From: CAZYBO01 sp964645205
Lineage (GTDB): Bacteria; Pseudomonadota; Alphaproteobacteria; Rickettsiales; SXRF01
DNA length: 64,000 bases
Direction of reading: 5' to 3'
NCBI GenBank assembly: GCA_964645205.1
Contig: CAZYBO010000004.1
Coordinates: 252,492 to 316,491 of the forward strand
Below, piece after piece: positions 5,913 through 14,828 of this stretch. The notes beneath the pieces were generated by a model. It had not been told where the DNA came from. It saw only the letters and a program-made list of their open reading frames with translations, and did no database searches. A program made the position numbers and the translations under genes. How positions within the stretch are numbered: the first letter of the stretch is position 1; the number at the start of each line of letters is the position of its first letter.

Positions 5913-8270
5913 TCAATTTCTCAGCGGCTTGCCTGTTTCCAGCATATGCTCGATACGCGCCAGCGAACCCTTGGATTTCACGAGTTCCATAAAGGCCTCG
6001 TATTCGAGATCGAGGATTTGCTGCTCGGTCAGCGTTTCCGACATGTCGGTATCGCCGCCGGAGAGCACGCCCGCGAGCATCTTGCTGACCACCACGTCAT
6101 GCGGCGTGGCTTTACCCGCAGCCGCGAAACCGTCCACCGCCATCGACAGCGCCACACGCGCGGTCGCGCCCGGCAGATGCAATGTGCCCGGTGCGGGCGG
6201 AACGTAGCCATTCGCCATGCTTAGGCAGCGCGATTTCGCATCCGCAAGCACGCGCGCGCGGTTCATGCTGATCAAATCGCCCTCGCGCAGTATTTTCATA
6301 TCGCGGGCTTCTTCGGCGGAACCACCCACTTTCGCGGTGGCAATGCCTTCAAATACTTTACTGATGGTGGGCATCGCACCACCGGTGGCGATCAGGCCGC
6401 CCAGCAACCCGGAAGACTCCTTCTGGCCGCCTAAATTACGCAACAGCATTTCTTTGCAGCCGCCCCATGCGGGAATCAGGCCGACGCCGACTTCCACCAA
6501 GCCGGGATAGGATTCCATATGCGCCTGCACGCCGTCGCAATGCAGCACGATTTCGCAGCCGCCGCCGAGCGCCATGCCGGACAGCGACGCCACCACGGGG
6601 AACGGCGCATATTTCAGTAACATCATCGAATTCTGCCCGCGCTTGATCACGTCGCTGATCTGCGACCATGCGGCGATGTTGGCCGCCATGAGCACGAAGC
6701 CGAGATTCGCGCCGACGGAGAAATTATCCGCGTCGTTGCCGATCACCAACCCCTTGAAATCTTGCTTCACTTTTGCCACTGCCAGCTCGATCATGGCGAG
6801 GATGTCGGGATCGACGGAATTCATTTTGGAGGTAAGCTCCAGACACGCAATGCCGTCGCCTAAATCCCACACGCTCGCGGAGCCGTTCTTCAGCACCGGC
6901 TTGGCGGTGAGTTTGATGTCGGCGAGCATCAGCGAACCCGCAGGCGGCACGATCACCTTATACTCGCCGCCGATAGTAAAGGCCTGCCGCTTACCGTCTT
7001 TCACATCATAGAGTTTCTTGCCCGCCGCTTTCTGCAGGATAGGCGGGATGGTCTTGCCGTCCGCCTTCAATTTTTCGATAAACCAGTCCACGCCCATGCG
7101 GTCGATCATCTCGAACGGGCCGTATTTCCAGCTATAGCCGAGGCGCATGGCGTCATCGACAGCCGTAATATCGTCGGCGATTTCAGGAATCAGCGAGGCG
7201 GCGTAATGCAGCGTGCCCGACAGCACCGCCCATGCATATTGCCCGCCAATGTCGGGGTGTGAAAGCAGCGATTTCAAGCCGGATTTAGCGGCATCGACGC
7301 TCGCCAGTTCCACTTTTTTGCCCTGCACATGGTACTCGCCGGTCTTGAGGTCGATCACCTCTTTGATTTTCTTGTCGCCTTGCTTGTTCAGGCGGTAAAA
7401 CCCGCCCTTCCCTTTGCGGCCGGTATAGCCGTCTGCGATCATTTTCGTAATCAGCTCCGGCTGTTGGTAGGCTGCGCGGAACGCATCCCCTTCAGGCAGC
7501 GAATGCAGCATGGATTTGGCGATCAGCGGCATCAAATCGATGCCCACGAGGTCGAACAATCCAAACACCCCGGTTTTGGGAATGCCGGCGGGCTTGCCCA
7601 TCACGGCATCCGCCTGTTCCACGGTTACGCCCAGACGCATGGCTTCGATCAGCCCGAGCGTCATCCAGTATACGCCGATGCGGTTGGCGATGAAGCCGGG
7701 CGTATCCTTGCATAAAACCACACCTTTTCCGAGCGCCACATCCGCGAATTCGCGCAAGTCGGCCAGCGATTTCGGATCGGTATCCTTGCTCCCCACCACT
7801 TCCAGCAGGCGCATAAAGCGCGGCGGGTTGAAGAAGTGGGTGATCATGAAATCTTTTTTGAAGGCCTCCGGTAAACCGCCTGTCAGTTCATGGATGGGCA
7901 GCGTCGAGGTATTGGAGGACACGACCGAGCCTTTTTTGCGCACTGCATCAATTTTGCGGTAGACGTCCTGTTTCACTTCCAACTTTTCGAGTACGGCTTC
8001 TACGATCCAGTCGCAATCCTTGAGCTGGTCGAGATGGTCTTCCAGATTACCGCAGGTAATCAATTTCACCTTATTTTTGTGCACAAATCCCGGCGGCTTG
8101 TTCGCCAGCTGCTTTTCCAGCGCTTTTTCGGTGAGCACGTTGCGATTTTTCTCCCCCGGCAGCACAATATCGAGCAAAACGACTGGAAATCCCGCATTGG
8201 CGATATGGGCGGCGATGCCGCTCCCCATCACACCGGAACCGAGAACTGCTATCTTTTTGATTTTACTCAT
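5913..8270 (-). CDS. Bifunctional 3-hydroxyacyl-CoA dehydrogenase / enoyl-CoA hydratase (FadN type)
   Basis: 785 residues. The N-terminal half is the NAD-dependent dehydrogenase: GSGVMGSGIAAHIANAG (about residues 11-27), SSNTSTLPI and ITHFFNPP carrying the catalytic His, then the helical C-terminal dehydrogenase domain. The second half is a crotonase fold with GMALGGGCEIVLHCDG forming the oxyanion hole and PGLVEVGVGLIPAWGG carrying the catalytic Glu. This order, dehydrogenase then hydratase, is that of Bacillus FadN rather than E. coli FadB. It performs hydration and oxidation steps of beta-oxidation; the thiolase at 9546 and dehydrogenase at 2096 supply the other steps. Confidence 0.92.
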   Translation of the reverse strand: MSKIKKIAVLGSGVMGSGIAAHIANAGFPVVLLDIVLPGEKNRNVLTEKALEKQLANKPPGFVHKNKVKLITCGNLEDHLDQLKDCDWIVEAVLEKLEVKQDVYRKIDAVRKKGSVVSSNTSTLPIHELTGGLPEAFKKDFMITHFFNPPRFMRLLEVVGSKDTDPKSLADLREFADVALGKGVVLCKDTPGFIANRIGVYWMTLGLIEAMRLGVTVEQADAVMGKPAGIPKTGVFGLFDLVGIDLMPLIAKSMLHSLPEGDAFRAAYQQPELITKMIADGYTGRKGKGGFYRLNKQGDKKIKEVIDLKTGEYHVQGKKVELASVDAAKSGLKSLLSHPDIGGQYAWAVLSGTLHYAASLIPEIADDITAVDDAMRLGYSWKYGPFEMIDRMGVDWFIEKLKADGKTIPPILQKAAGKKLYDVKDGKRQAFTIGGEYKVIVPPAGSLMLADIKLTAKPVLKNGSASVWDLGDGIACLELTSKMNSVDPDILAMIELAVAKVKQDFKGLVIGNDADNFSVGANLGFVLMAANIAAWSQISDVIKRGQNSMMLLKYAPFPVVASLSGMALGGGCEIVLHCDGVQAHMESYPGLVEVGVGLIPAWGGCKEMLLRNLGGQKESSGLLGGLIATGGAMPTISKVFEGIATAKVGGSAEEARDMKILREGDLISMNRARVLADAKSRCLSMANGYVPPAPGTLHLPGATARVALSMAVDGFAAAGKATPHDVVVSKMLAGVLSGGDTDMSETLTEQQILDLEYEAFMELVKSKGSLARIEHMLETGKPLRN

Positions 8271-8439
8271 GATGTTCTTTTCCTATCGAGGGATGGGGAC
8301 AGTCTACAGTATGCAGGTTTTCAGTTAAAAAACCTATAATGAAGCCCTGTCATTAAAATTTAACATTTCGTAACTATGATTGGGCGGGTGTATTGGCTAT
8401 TCTACCGATAGTTCCTTTTGAAATATCATGGAGATTGCG

Positions 8440-8919
8440 ATGCCCGATGCAGCCCCAGAGATTTTTACCATCGCCGGCGTGCCTGTTTCCGTAGGATCGA
8501 GAGGATTCTCTGGAATCGAGATTTCCATTCCGGCGACATCCGATGACGATGCAAAATTGGTGCTCGCCCAGTTGCAAAAGCGCATTAACCATAAATATGA
8601 AGCGCCATTCGAAGGTTCGACCGTCTCTGTAACCTATCGCTCTGAAGATGAAGGGATACGACATGTAAAGCCGCCGCTAACCCTGCGTGGAGTCATCGAC
8701 GAATGCAAAGCGATGGCACAAGAATTCGATACGATGGATACGCTCAAACAGCATGCTGAACAAGCAGCGCAAGGCTTTGAACGCAGATTTGCAGAAAAAA
8801 CCATAACCCCCTATCTGAATGACGCGGCGGCGCATCTCAAGCTGACCGACGAGCAAAAAGCAGGGCTGAAGGAAGCGTTGATCATAAGACAAATCCAGAG
8901 GTCTAATCAGAGAGGGTAA
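8440..8919 (+). CDS. Hypothetical protein, possible paralogue of the next gene
   Basis: 159 residues beginning MPDAAPEIFTIAG; the ATG at 8440 has GGAG six bases upstream, whereas the ATG at 8428 has none. Residues about 25-70 (IEISIPATSDDD..LVLAQLQKRINHKYEAP) line up with IEVRLSGGNSTE..LRMLLDRLSARYDLSS in the downstream protein, suggesting a duplicated module. The C-terminal half is helical. No signal or membrane segment, no recognised family. It is inserted, together with the next gene, on the opposite strand between FadN-type and thiolase genes. Confidence 0.65.
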   Translation: MPDAAPEIFTIAGVPVSVGSRGFSGIEISIPATSDDDAKLVLAQLQKRINHKYEAPFEGSTVSVTYRSEDEGIRHVKPPLTLRGVIDECKAMAQEFDTMDTLKQHAEQAAQGFERRFAEKTITPYLNDAAAHLKLTDEQKAGLKEALIIRQIQRSNQRG

Positions 8920-8937
8920 CTTTACGGGAATACGATC

Positions 8938-9549
8938 ATGAATAATCCCTTTAGCCGATTTTTTAGAAAAAGCGGCAGACAACAGCCTTCCAGCGAGGCT
9001 ATCCTCGCAGAAAACATGTTGCATGAAGAATGCAGCATCGGCGGCATCAAAGTCACGCTGGATAGTACAAAAACAAAAAAAGATCGTATCGAGGTGCGGC
9101 TTTCCGGCGGTAATTCCACTGAACATGGAGAAATTCTGCGTATGCTCCTCGACAGGCTTTCAGCCCGCTATGATCTCAGTTCGCGCCTGGCGAACGACTA
9201 CACCGTACTGGAGAGCGCTGAAAATGTTTTTCAGCCCGGCGTTCCTAAAAATCTCCCGTTGAGATTCGAGCATGTCGTAGAAACGTGCGGCCAGCTCGCA
9301 ACTGAAATCGATTCAAAAACCAGCCTTGCCGATGTGCTGGCAGGCGATCAAATGCTGCGCGCCTCATCGCACCGACAACAGGAAGAAGCAAGGCGCGCCG
9401 AAAAAGCGCACCAAATCGTCCCGACCATTTTCGCCGGCGTGCTGGAATATTGCGCCAAGAACCATATTCCTATCGATGAGCAACACCATAAGGGTTTAAT
9501 GGAAGCGATGCTGAAATCCGCCGAAAAAGTCGTGGATAAGGTGCGCTAA
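8938..9549 (+). CDS. Hypothetical protein, possible paralogue of the previous gene
   Basis: 203 residues. It has a basic N-terminus (MNNPFSRFFRKSGRQ), a strand-rich module at about residues 33-80 similar to the preceding protein, and a long helical C-terminus including RQQEEARRAEKAHQIV. It starts 18 bases after the preceding stop, so the two probably form a transcription unit. Its TAA stop overlaps the thiolase stop on the other strand by two bases. No known domain recognised. Confidence 0.65.
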   Translation: MNNPFSRFFRKSGRQQPSSEAILAENMLHEECSIGGIKVTLDSTKTKKDRIEVRLSGGNSTEHGEILRMLLDRLSARYDLSSRLANDYTVLESAENVFQPGVPKNLPLRFEHVVETCGQLATEIDSKTSLADVLAGDQMLRASSHRQQEEARRAEKAHQIVPTIFAGVLEYCAKNHIPIDEQHHKGLMEAMLKSAEKVVDKVR

Positions 9550-10670
9550 ATCTTCTCCAACACCGTGGCGATCCCCTGCCCGCCGCCGATGCACATGGCG
9601 GCAAGTGCGTATGTCCCGCCGGTTTTATGCAGCAATTGCGCAGCTTTACCCGTGATCCTCGCGCCCGATGCGCCGAGCGGGTGGCCGATAGCTACTGCGC
9701 CGCCTTCGATGTTCACTTTCGCCATATCCAGCCCCAACTCACCGATGACGGAAAGCGCCTGCACCGCGAATGCTTCGTTCAGTTCCACAATATCCATATC
9801 CTTTACGGTAAGCCCTGCGCGTTTCAGCGCTTTCCGGCTGGCTTCCACCGGCCCCAGCCCCATGATTTCCGGCGCAAGGCCGGTCACGGCAAAACTTTTA
9901 ATGCGTGCGAGCTTGGGCAGGCCGTTAGCATCCGCATAGGCTTCGCTGGCAACAATCACGGCGGCGGCGCCATCGGTCACGGGCGAAGAAGTCGCAGCAG
10001 TAACCGTGCCTGCGGCATCGAAGGCGGGATTCAATCCCGCCATCGCCTCTAGCGTGGTATCGGCACGCGGACATCCGTCTTTTGTCGTCGTGCCGCCTTT
10101 GTGGACAATCGGGATAAGCTCGCCTGAAAGATCAGCTTTCAGCGCTTTCTGGTGGCTGGCAAGCGCGAATTCTTCCTGCGCTTTACGCGGAATATTGAAT
10201 TTTTTGCACAGCTGTTCGGCGGTCAGCCCCATCGACATATACGCCCCCGGCATAGAAGCGTATAAACCCGGATGCGGGCTGGGATTAAACCCGCCCATCG
10301 GCACGCGCGACATGGATTCCACGCCTGCGCTGATAAATAACTCTCCCGCACCACAGGCAATCTTTCCTGCGGCCATATGGATCGATTCCATCGACGAGCC
10401 GCAGAAGCGGTTGACCGTCGCGCCGCCCACCGTCACCGGCAGGCCGCTTAAAAATACTACCATACGCGCGAGGTTCAGCCCCTGCTCGCCTTCCGGGAAC
10501 GCGCAACCAAGCAGCAAATCTTCTACATCGTCACCCTTCACCGGCGTTTTTGCCAGCAATCCTTTAATCACCTGCGAAGCGATATCGTCGGCGCGCACCT
10601 TGGCCATTTCGCCTTTGCCGGCGAGCGTAAAGGGAGAGCGTGCATAGGCGCAGATGACGGCATGGTTCAT
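9546..10670 (-). CDS. Acetyl-CoA acyltransferase (thiolase)
   Basis: 374 residues from ATG at 10670, preceded by AAGGA; the longer frame from 10718 is not supported. It cleaves 3-ketoacyl-CoA with CoA, the last step of beta-oxidation (or condenses acetyl-CoA in reverse). The three thiolase signatures are intact: NRFCGSSMESIHMA with nucleophile Cys90, GGAVAIGHPLGASGARI with the catalytic His, and AAMCIGGGQG with the second Cys. It fits functionally with the FadN-type fusion and the acyl-CoA dehydrogenase nearby. Confidence 0.92.
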   Translation of the reverse strand: MNHAVICAYARSPFTLAGKGEMAKVRADDIASQVIKGLLAKTPVKGDDVEDLLLGCAFPEGEQGLNLARMVVFLSGLPVTVGGATVNRFCGSSMESIHMAAGKIACGAGELFISAGVESMSRVPMGGFNPSPHPGLYASMPGAYMSMGLTAEQLCKKFNIPRKAQEEFALASHQKALKADLSGELIPIVHKGGTTTKDGCPRADTTLEAMAGLNPAFDAAGTVTAATSSPVTDGAAAVIVASEAYADANGLPKLARIKSFAVTGLAPEIMGLGPVEASRKALKRAGLTVKDMDIVELNEAFAVQALSVIGELGLDMAKVNIEGGAVAIGHPLGASGARITGKAAQLLHKTGGTYALAAMCIGGGQGIATVLEKI

Positions 10671-10750
10671 GGGAGTTTTCCTTGCTGAAAGGTGTTTTTT
10701 ACAGTATGCCATCAACACCTTACTATTTCGTTACTATTGGAATTAAAACG

Positions 10751-11767
10751 ATGTCATCCCAGCATGTTACTGATATTGTTATCATTGGCGCAGGCCCCGT
10801 AGGGCTTTTCGCCGTTTTTGAGGCAGGGATGCTGAAAATGAAGGCGCATGTGGTCGATGCGCTGGACATGGTTGGCGGCCAGTGCGCCGCGCTCTACCCC
10901 GAAAAACCGATTTACGATATTCCCGGCCACCCTTCCGTGCTGGCTTCCGAGCTGGTGGAAAAACTTTCGCAGCAAGCCGAGCCGTTTTCACCTACGTACC
11001 ATCTGGGGCAACGGGTGGAGAAAGTGCAAAAAACGGATGCGGGTTTTACCGTCACCACATCGGCAAATAACGTTATTTCCTGCAAGGTTATTTTAATCGC
11101 CGCCGGGTGCGGCGCGTTCGGCCCCAACCGCCCGCCGCTTCCCGGTATCGAAGCCTACGAAGGCAAGAGCGTGTTCTATCTGGTGAACAAGCGCGAAGAT
11201 TTTCGCGGCAAAAAAGTCGTGATCGCAGGCGGCGGCGACTCCGCCGTGGATTGGGCGATCTCGCTGGCCGAACTTACCGAAAAACTCTACGTCATCCACC
11301 GCCGCCCGAAATTCCGCTGTGCGCCTGAAAGTGCGTCCAAGCTGCAGGCGCTGGCCGATGCAGGCAAGATCGAGATGGTGATTCCGTATCAGTTGGCGCG
11401 CCTCGAAGGAACGAACGGCAAGCTGTCCAGCGTCGTCGTCGCCACCATGGAAGGCGACGAACGCGCCCTGCCCGCCGATATGCTGCTGCCGTTCTTCGGC
11501 CTGTCGATGGAACTCGGACCGATCGCCGACTGGGGATTGAACCTCACCAGCAACCATATCAGCGTCACGCAATCCACCTGCGAAACCTCCATGCCGGGCA
11601 TTTTTGCCATCGGTGACATCGCCACCTACGAAGGCAAGCTGAAACTCATCCTCAACGGCTTCGCGGAAGCGGCGATGGCCTGTCACGCCGCCTATAAGAT
11701 CGTGCACCCCAACGAAGCGTTGCATTTTGAATATTCCACCACCAAAGGAGTTCCGGCAGCGGCATAA
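10751..11767 (+). CDS. Ferredoxin--NADP(+) reductase, TrxB-like
   Basis: 338 residues. It shuttles electrons between NADPH and ferredoxin via FAD. GAGPVGLFAVFEAG near the N-terminus binds FAD, VVIAGGGDSAVDWAI near residue 155 binds NADPH, and FAIGDIATYEGK near residue 290 is the second FAD motif. The CxxC pair of thioredoxin reductase is absent, as expected for the YumC-like FNR branch. The ATG at 10751 is preferred; an upstream ATG at 10682 would run through the promoter region shared with the divergent thiolase gene. Confidence 0.9.
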   Translation: MSSQHVTDIVIIGAGPVGLFAVFEAGMLKMKAHVVDALDMVGGQCAALYPEKPIYDIPGHPSVLASELVEKLSQQAEPFSPTYHLGQRVEKVQKTDAGFTVTTSANNVISCKVILIAAGCGAFGPNRPPLPGIEAYEGKSVFYLVNKREDFRGKKVVIAGGGDSAVDWAISLAELTEKLYVIHRRPKFRCAPESASKLQALADAGKIEMVIPYQLARLEGTNGKLSSVVVATMEGDERALPADMLLPFFGLSMELGPIADWGLNLTSNHISVTQSTCETSMPGIFAIGDIATYEGKLKLILNGFAEAAMACHAAYKIVHPNEALHFEYSTTKGVPAAA

Positions 11768-11769
11768 TT

Positions 11770-12291
11770 ATGACTAATCGTATCGAACGCACGCTTGAGA
11801 GAGGGTTATTCGCCGGACGCTGGCTGATGGCACCGTTTTATATCGGGCTGACATTGGCGCTTGCCTTATTGTTGGTGAGTTTCGTGCAGGAATTACTGCA
11901 TATGTTCGCCAATATCGGTCATTTCGGGCCGAATGAGGCCGTGCTTGCGGCGCTGTCCCTGATTGATCTGTCGCTCGCAGGCAACCTGCTGGTGATTGTG
12001 ATTTTTTCCGGCTACGAAAATTTCGTCTCGAAGATGGATATCGGCGACAATAACGACGAGTTCGACTGGAAGGGCAAAGTGGATTTCTCCACCCTCAAGA
12101 TGAAGCTCATCGCCTCCATCGTTGCTATTTCGGGTATTCATCTGCTCAAAGTGTTCATGGATGTAAGCAAGGTACCCGAGCATGAAATCAAATGGATGGT
12201 GATCATCCATGTGGTGTTCGTCGTCTCGGGCGTGCTGCTCGCGCTGATGGATATGCTTGCGGCAAGCGCGAAATCCATGAAGAAAGGTTAG
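11770..12291 (+). CDS. UPF0114 (YqhA-like) membrane protein
   Basis: 173 residues with four predicted membrane segments (about 20-42, 60-85, 112-130, 140-162). NLLVIVIFSGYENFVSKMD is a recognisable block of the UPF0114/YqhA family, whose function is unknown. It starts two bases after the reductase stop and is followed by folD at one base, so the three genes form a tight operon. Confidence 0.88.
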   Translation: MTNRIERTLERGLFAGRWLMAPFYIGLTLALALLLVSFVQELLHMFANIGHFGPNEAVLAALSLIDLSLAGNLLVIVIFSGYENFVSKMDIGDNNDEFDWKGKVDFSTLKMKLIASIVAISGIHLLKVFMDVSKVPEHEIKWMVIIHVVFVVSGVLLALMDMLAASAKSMKKG

Positions 12292-12292
12292 C

Positions 12293-13156
12293 ATGGAAAC
12301 GAAGCTGATAGACGGCAAGGCGTTCGCGGCAAACTTACGCGCAGACATCGCCGCGCGGGTCGAAAAACTCAAGGCTTCACGCAAGATTATCCCCGGCCTT
12401 GCGGTCATCCTTGTCGGTGAAAATCCCGCCAGCGAAGTCTATGTGCGCAACAAGGGTAAGCAAACGCGCGAAGCGGGCATGAATTCATACGAATATACGC
12501 TGCCTGATTCGGTGAGCGAAGCCGATCTGCTGGCGAAAATCCAGCAGCTTAATAACGATAGCAACGTACATGGTATATTGGTGCAACTCCCCTTGCCCGC
12601 GCATATCAGCGAATCGGCGGTCATCCAGTCCATTCACCCCGATAAGGATGTGGACGGGTTCCATGTGATCAATGCCGGGAAACTGGCCACCGGGCAGGAC
12701 GGCTTCGTGCCGTGCACACCGCTGGGCTGCCTGATGCTGCTGCGCGACACGGTGGGTACTCTTTCCGGCAAGCACGCCGCGGTAGTCGGCCGGTCGAATA
12801 TTGTCGGCAAGCCGATGGCGCAGCTTTTATTAAAGGAAAGCTGCACGGTTACCATCGCGCATTCCAAAACCAAAAACCTGGCCGAGCTATTGAAGCATGC
12901 GGACATCGTAGTCGCCGCCGTCGGCCGCGCCGAGATGATCAAAGGCGCATGGCTAAAGCCGGGCGCTGTGGTCATCGACGTGGGGATAAATCGTCTAAGC
13001 CTGCCTGACGGCAAAACAAAATTGGTAGGCGACGTCGATTTACAAAGCTGCATGGGTATCGCATCCGCCATCACCCCCGTACCCGGCGGCGTAGGCCCGA
13101 TGACCATCGCCTGCCTGCTGGAAAATACGCTGAAGGCGGCGACATTGACGATTTAA
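12293..13156 (+). CDS. folD: Bifunctional methylenetetrahydrofolate dehydrogenase / methenyl-THF cyclohydrolase
   Basis: 287 residues, normal length. It interconverts 5,10-methylene-, methenyl- and 10-formyl-tetrahydrofolate using NADP. The catalytic lysine is Lys56 in YVRNKGKQ, at the same number as in E. coli FolD. GILVQLPLP and VVGRSNIVGKPMAQLLL (NADP binding) are intact, and PVPGGVGPMT closes the protein. It lies in an operon with a reductase and a UPF0114 gene. Folate one-carbon units are also used by MetH and PurF-pathway enzymes encoded in this window. Confidence 0.96.
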   Translation: METKLIDGKAFAANLRADIAARVEKLKASRKIIPGLAVILVGENPASEVYVRNKGKQTREAGMNSYEYTLPDSVSEADLLAKIQQLNNDSNVHGILVQLPLPAHISESAVIQSIHPDKDVDGFHVINAGKLATGQDGFVPCTPLGCLMLLRDTVGTLSGKHAAVVGRSNIVGKPMAQLLLKESCTVTIAHSKTKNLAELLKHADIVVAAVGRAEMIKGAWLKPGAVVIDVGINRLSLPDGKTKLVGDVDLQSCMGIASAITPVPGGVGPMTIACLLENTLKAATLTI

Positions 13157-13166
13157 GAGAGAAAAG

Positions 13167-13835
13167 ATGCACTATTTACACAAAATAGCCCTTATAAACC
13201 GAAAAGCAGGGCTATTTTTGGCATGCTTCGCAGCAATTTTTCTCTTCTCTATCTATCTTTACACTAAGCCACCCACAATATCTGTCTATTTTATGGGTGA
13301 TTCCATAACGCGCGGCGCTTTCAAAGCCAATAAACATCGCAAACCCGATTACACGGAATGGGTGGAAAAATATTACGGTGTAAAAAACGTCTCTTACACC
13401 AACGGTGGGAAGAACGGCGCGGAAGCGATCAAGGAGCAGCATGAACTGGATGGACTGCTGGCGCGTTTTACCACTGCCACGCACTGGACATTAGCGTTTG
13501 GTACAAATGACGTGGCGAGGAATCGTGTGCCGCCGGAACGATTTAAACATGCTATGAAAACAATGGCGCAAAAAATAATCGCGGCGGGGAAAACCCCGAT
13601 AATCCCAACTATTCCCTATACCGCGGATCCGAGATTCGCCGATATTCCCGTCTACAATCAGCTTATACAGGAAATAAACGAAGAGCTTTCGTTACGTCCC
13701 GGCCCGGATTTGTATAGCTGGTTCAAGGAGCATCCGGAGGAATTATCGCCGGACGGAGTACATCCGAGCAACAAGGGGGATGTGTCCGTCATGCGTTTGT
13801 GGGCGGAAGCGCTGGCGTTTGTGTATCGCCAATAA
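13167..13835 (+). CDS. Membrane-anchored SGNH/GDSL hydrolase
   Basis: 222 residues. A single hydrophobic segment (about 14-32) anchors the protein or acts as an uncleaved signal. The catalytic blocks of the SGNH superfamily are present: GDSITRG with Ser46, GGKNG and GTNDVA for the oxyanion hole, and DGVHPS with Asp196 and His199. Members are esterases or lipases, sometimes acting on cell wall or lipid substrates; the substrate here is unknown. It follows folD by ten bases and its stop lies three bases from that of mltG, which converges. Confidence 0.85.
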   Translation: MHYLHKIALINRKAGLFLACFAAIFLFSIYLYTKPPTISVYFMGDSITRGAFKANKHRKPDYTEWVEKYYGVKNVSYTNGGKNGAEAIKEQHELDGLLARFTTATHWTLAFGTNDVARNRVPPERFKHAMKTMAQKIIAAGKTPIIPTIPYTADPRFADIPVYNQLIQEINEELSLRPGPDLYSWFKEHPEELSPDGVHPSNKGDVSVMRLWAEALAFVYRQ

Positions 13836-13838
13836 GCG

Positions 13839-14828
13839 TTATTTCTTCGCCTTAAGCGCCTTCCTATATTCCCGCACATTCTCATTATGCCCGGCATAGG
13901 TGCGGGAAAAATTGTGGCCGCCGGTGCCGGTGGCAACGAAATAGAGATAATCGGTTTCCGGAGGGTTGAGCGTTGCTTCCAGCGCATCGCGGCCGGGATT
14001 GGCGATGGGACCTGGCGGCAAGCCAAGGTTTTTATAGGTATTATACGGTGAAGCATACGACAGGTCGCTCCCCATCAGCGGCCTCCCGAGCGGCGCGCCC
14101 TTGTCTTTTTCGATCGCATAGATCACCGTCGGGTCGGTCTGGAGTTTCATGCCCTTCCTCAGCCGGTTGATAAATACCGACGCCACGCGCCCGCGCTCGT
14201 CGGGCACGCCGGTTTCTTTTTCCACGATCGAGGCGAGGATCACGGCATGCATGGGCGATTCCAGCGGCAGTCCCTGCTGGCGTTTTTCCCATAGCTGCGC
14301 CAGTGTTTCTTCCATGCCCGTGCGCATGCGGTTGATCATATCCTGCCGCGTGTCACCGTAGGTGTAATGGTAGGTTTGCGGCAGCAGGCTGCCTTCTTCC
14401 AGATTTCCGGTGATTTCACCTTCGAGCATTTTTTCAGCATCGAGCATTGTCTTGATCTGCGAGACGGTGAGGCCTTCGGGCACGGTAATGCGGTGCACCA
14501 CGACCTGCCCCTCGGCGATCATGCTCATGATCAGGCGCGGCGAAATGAAGGCGGAGAATTTATATTCGCCGGATTTGAATTTGCGCGCATCTCCCTGTAG
14601 AACGGCAATCGTCTTGAACATCCAGCCGTTGCGGATAACGCCCTGCTCTTCCATCTGATCGACGATGGCGATAAATCCGGTGCCACGTTTGAAAAGCAAG
14701 GTTTTAGGCTCGCTTAGAGGCCCTTGCCCGTTATAGTAACTGTAACCGAAAGCCAGCAAGCTGCATGACAGCAACACGGCGCTGGCGATTCCCATCGTCA
14801 GCCTGCGTTTTGTTTTTTCGGAGAGCAT
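13839..14828 (-). CDS. mltG: Endolytic murein transglycosylase
   Basis: 329 residues. It cleaves nascent peptidoglycan strands, acting from the inner membrane. One N-terminal membrane segment (about 10-30) precedes the YceG fold. IVEKETGVPDERGRVASVFINRLRKGMKLQTDPTV-type blocks with the catalytic Glu are clear. The start codon overlaps the fabF stop (ATGA), so it is translationally coupled as last gene of the fatty-acid cluster, a widely conserved arrangement. Confidence 0.94.
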   Translation of the reverse strand: MLSEKTKRRLTMGIASAVLLSCSLLAFGYSYYNGQGPLSEPKTLLFKRGTGFIAIVDQMEEQGVIRNGWMFKTIAVLQGDARKFKSGEYKFSAFISPRLIMSMIAEGQVVVHRITVPEGLTVSQIKTMLDAEKMLEGEITGNLEEGSLLPQTYHYTYGDTRQDMINRMRTGMEETLAQLWEKRQQGLPLESPMHAVILASIVEKETGVPDERGRVASVFINRLRKGMKLQTDPTVIYAIEKDKGAPLGRPLMGSDLSYASPYNTYKNLGLPPGPIANPGRDALEATLNPPETDYLYFVATGTGGHNFSRTYAGHNENVREYRKALKAKK

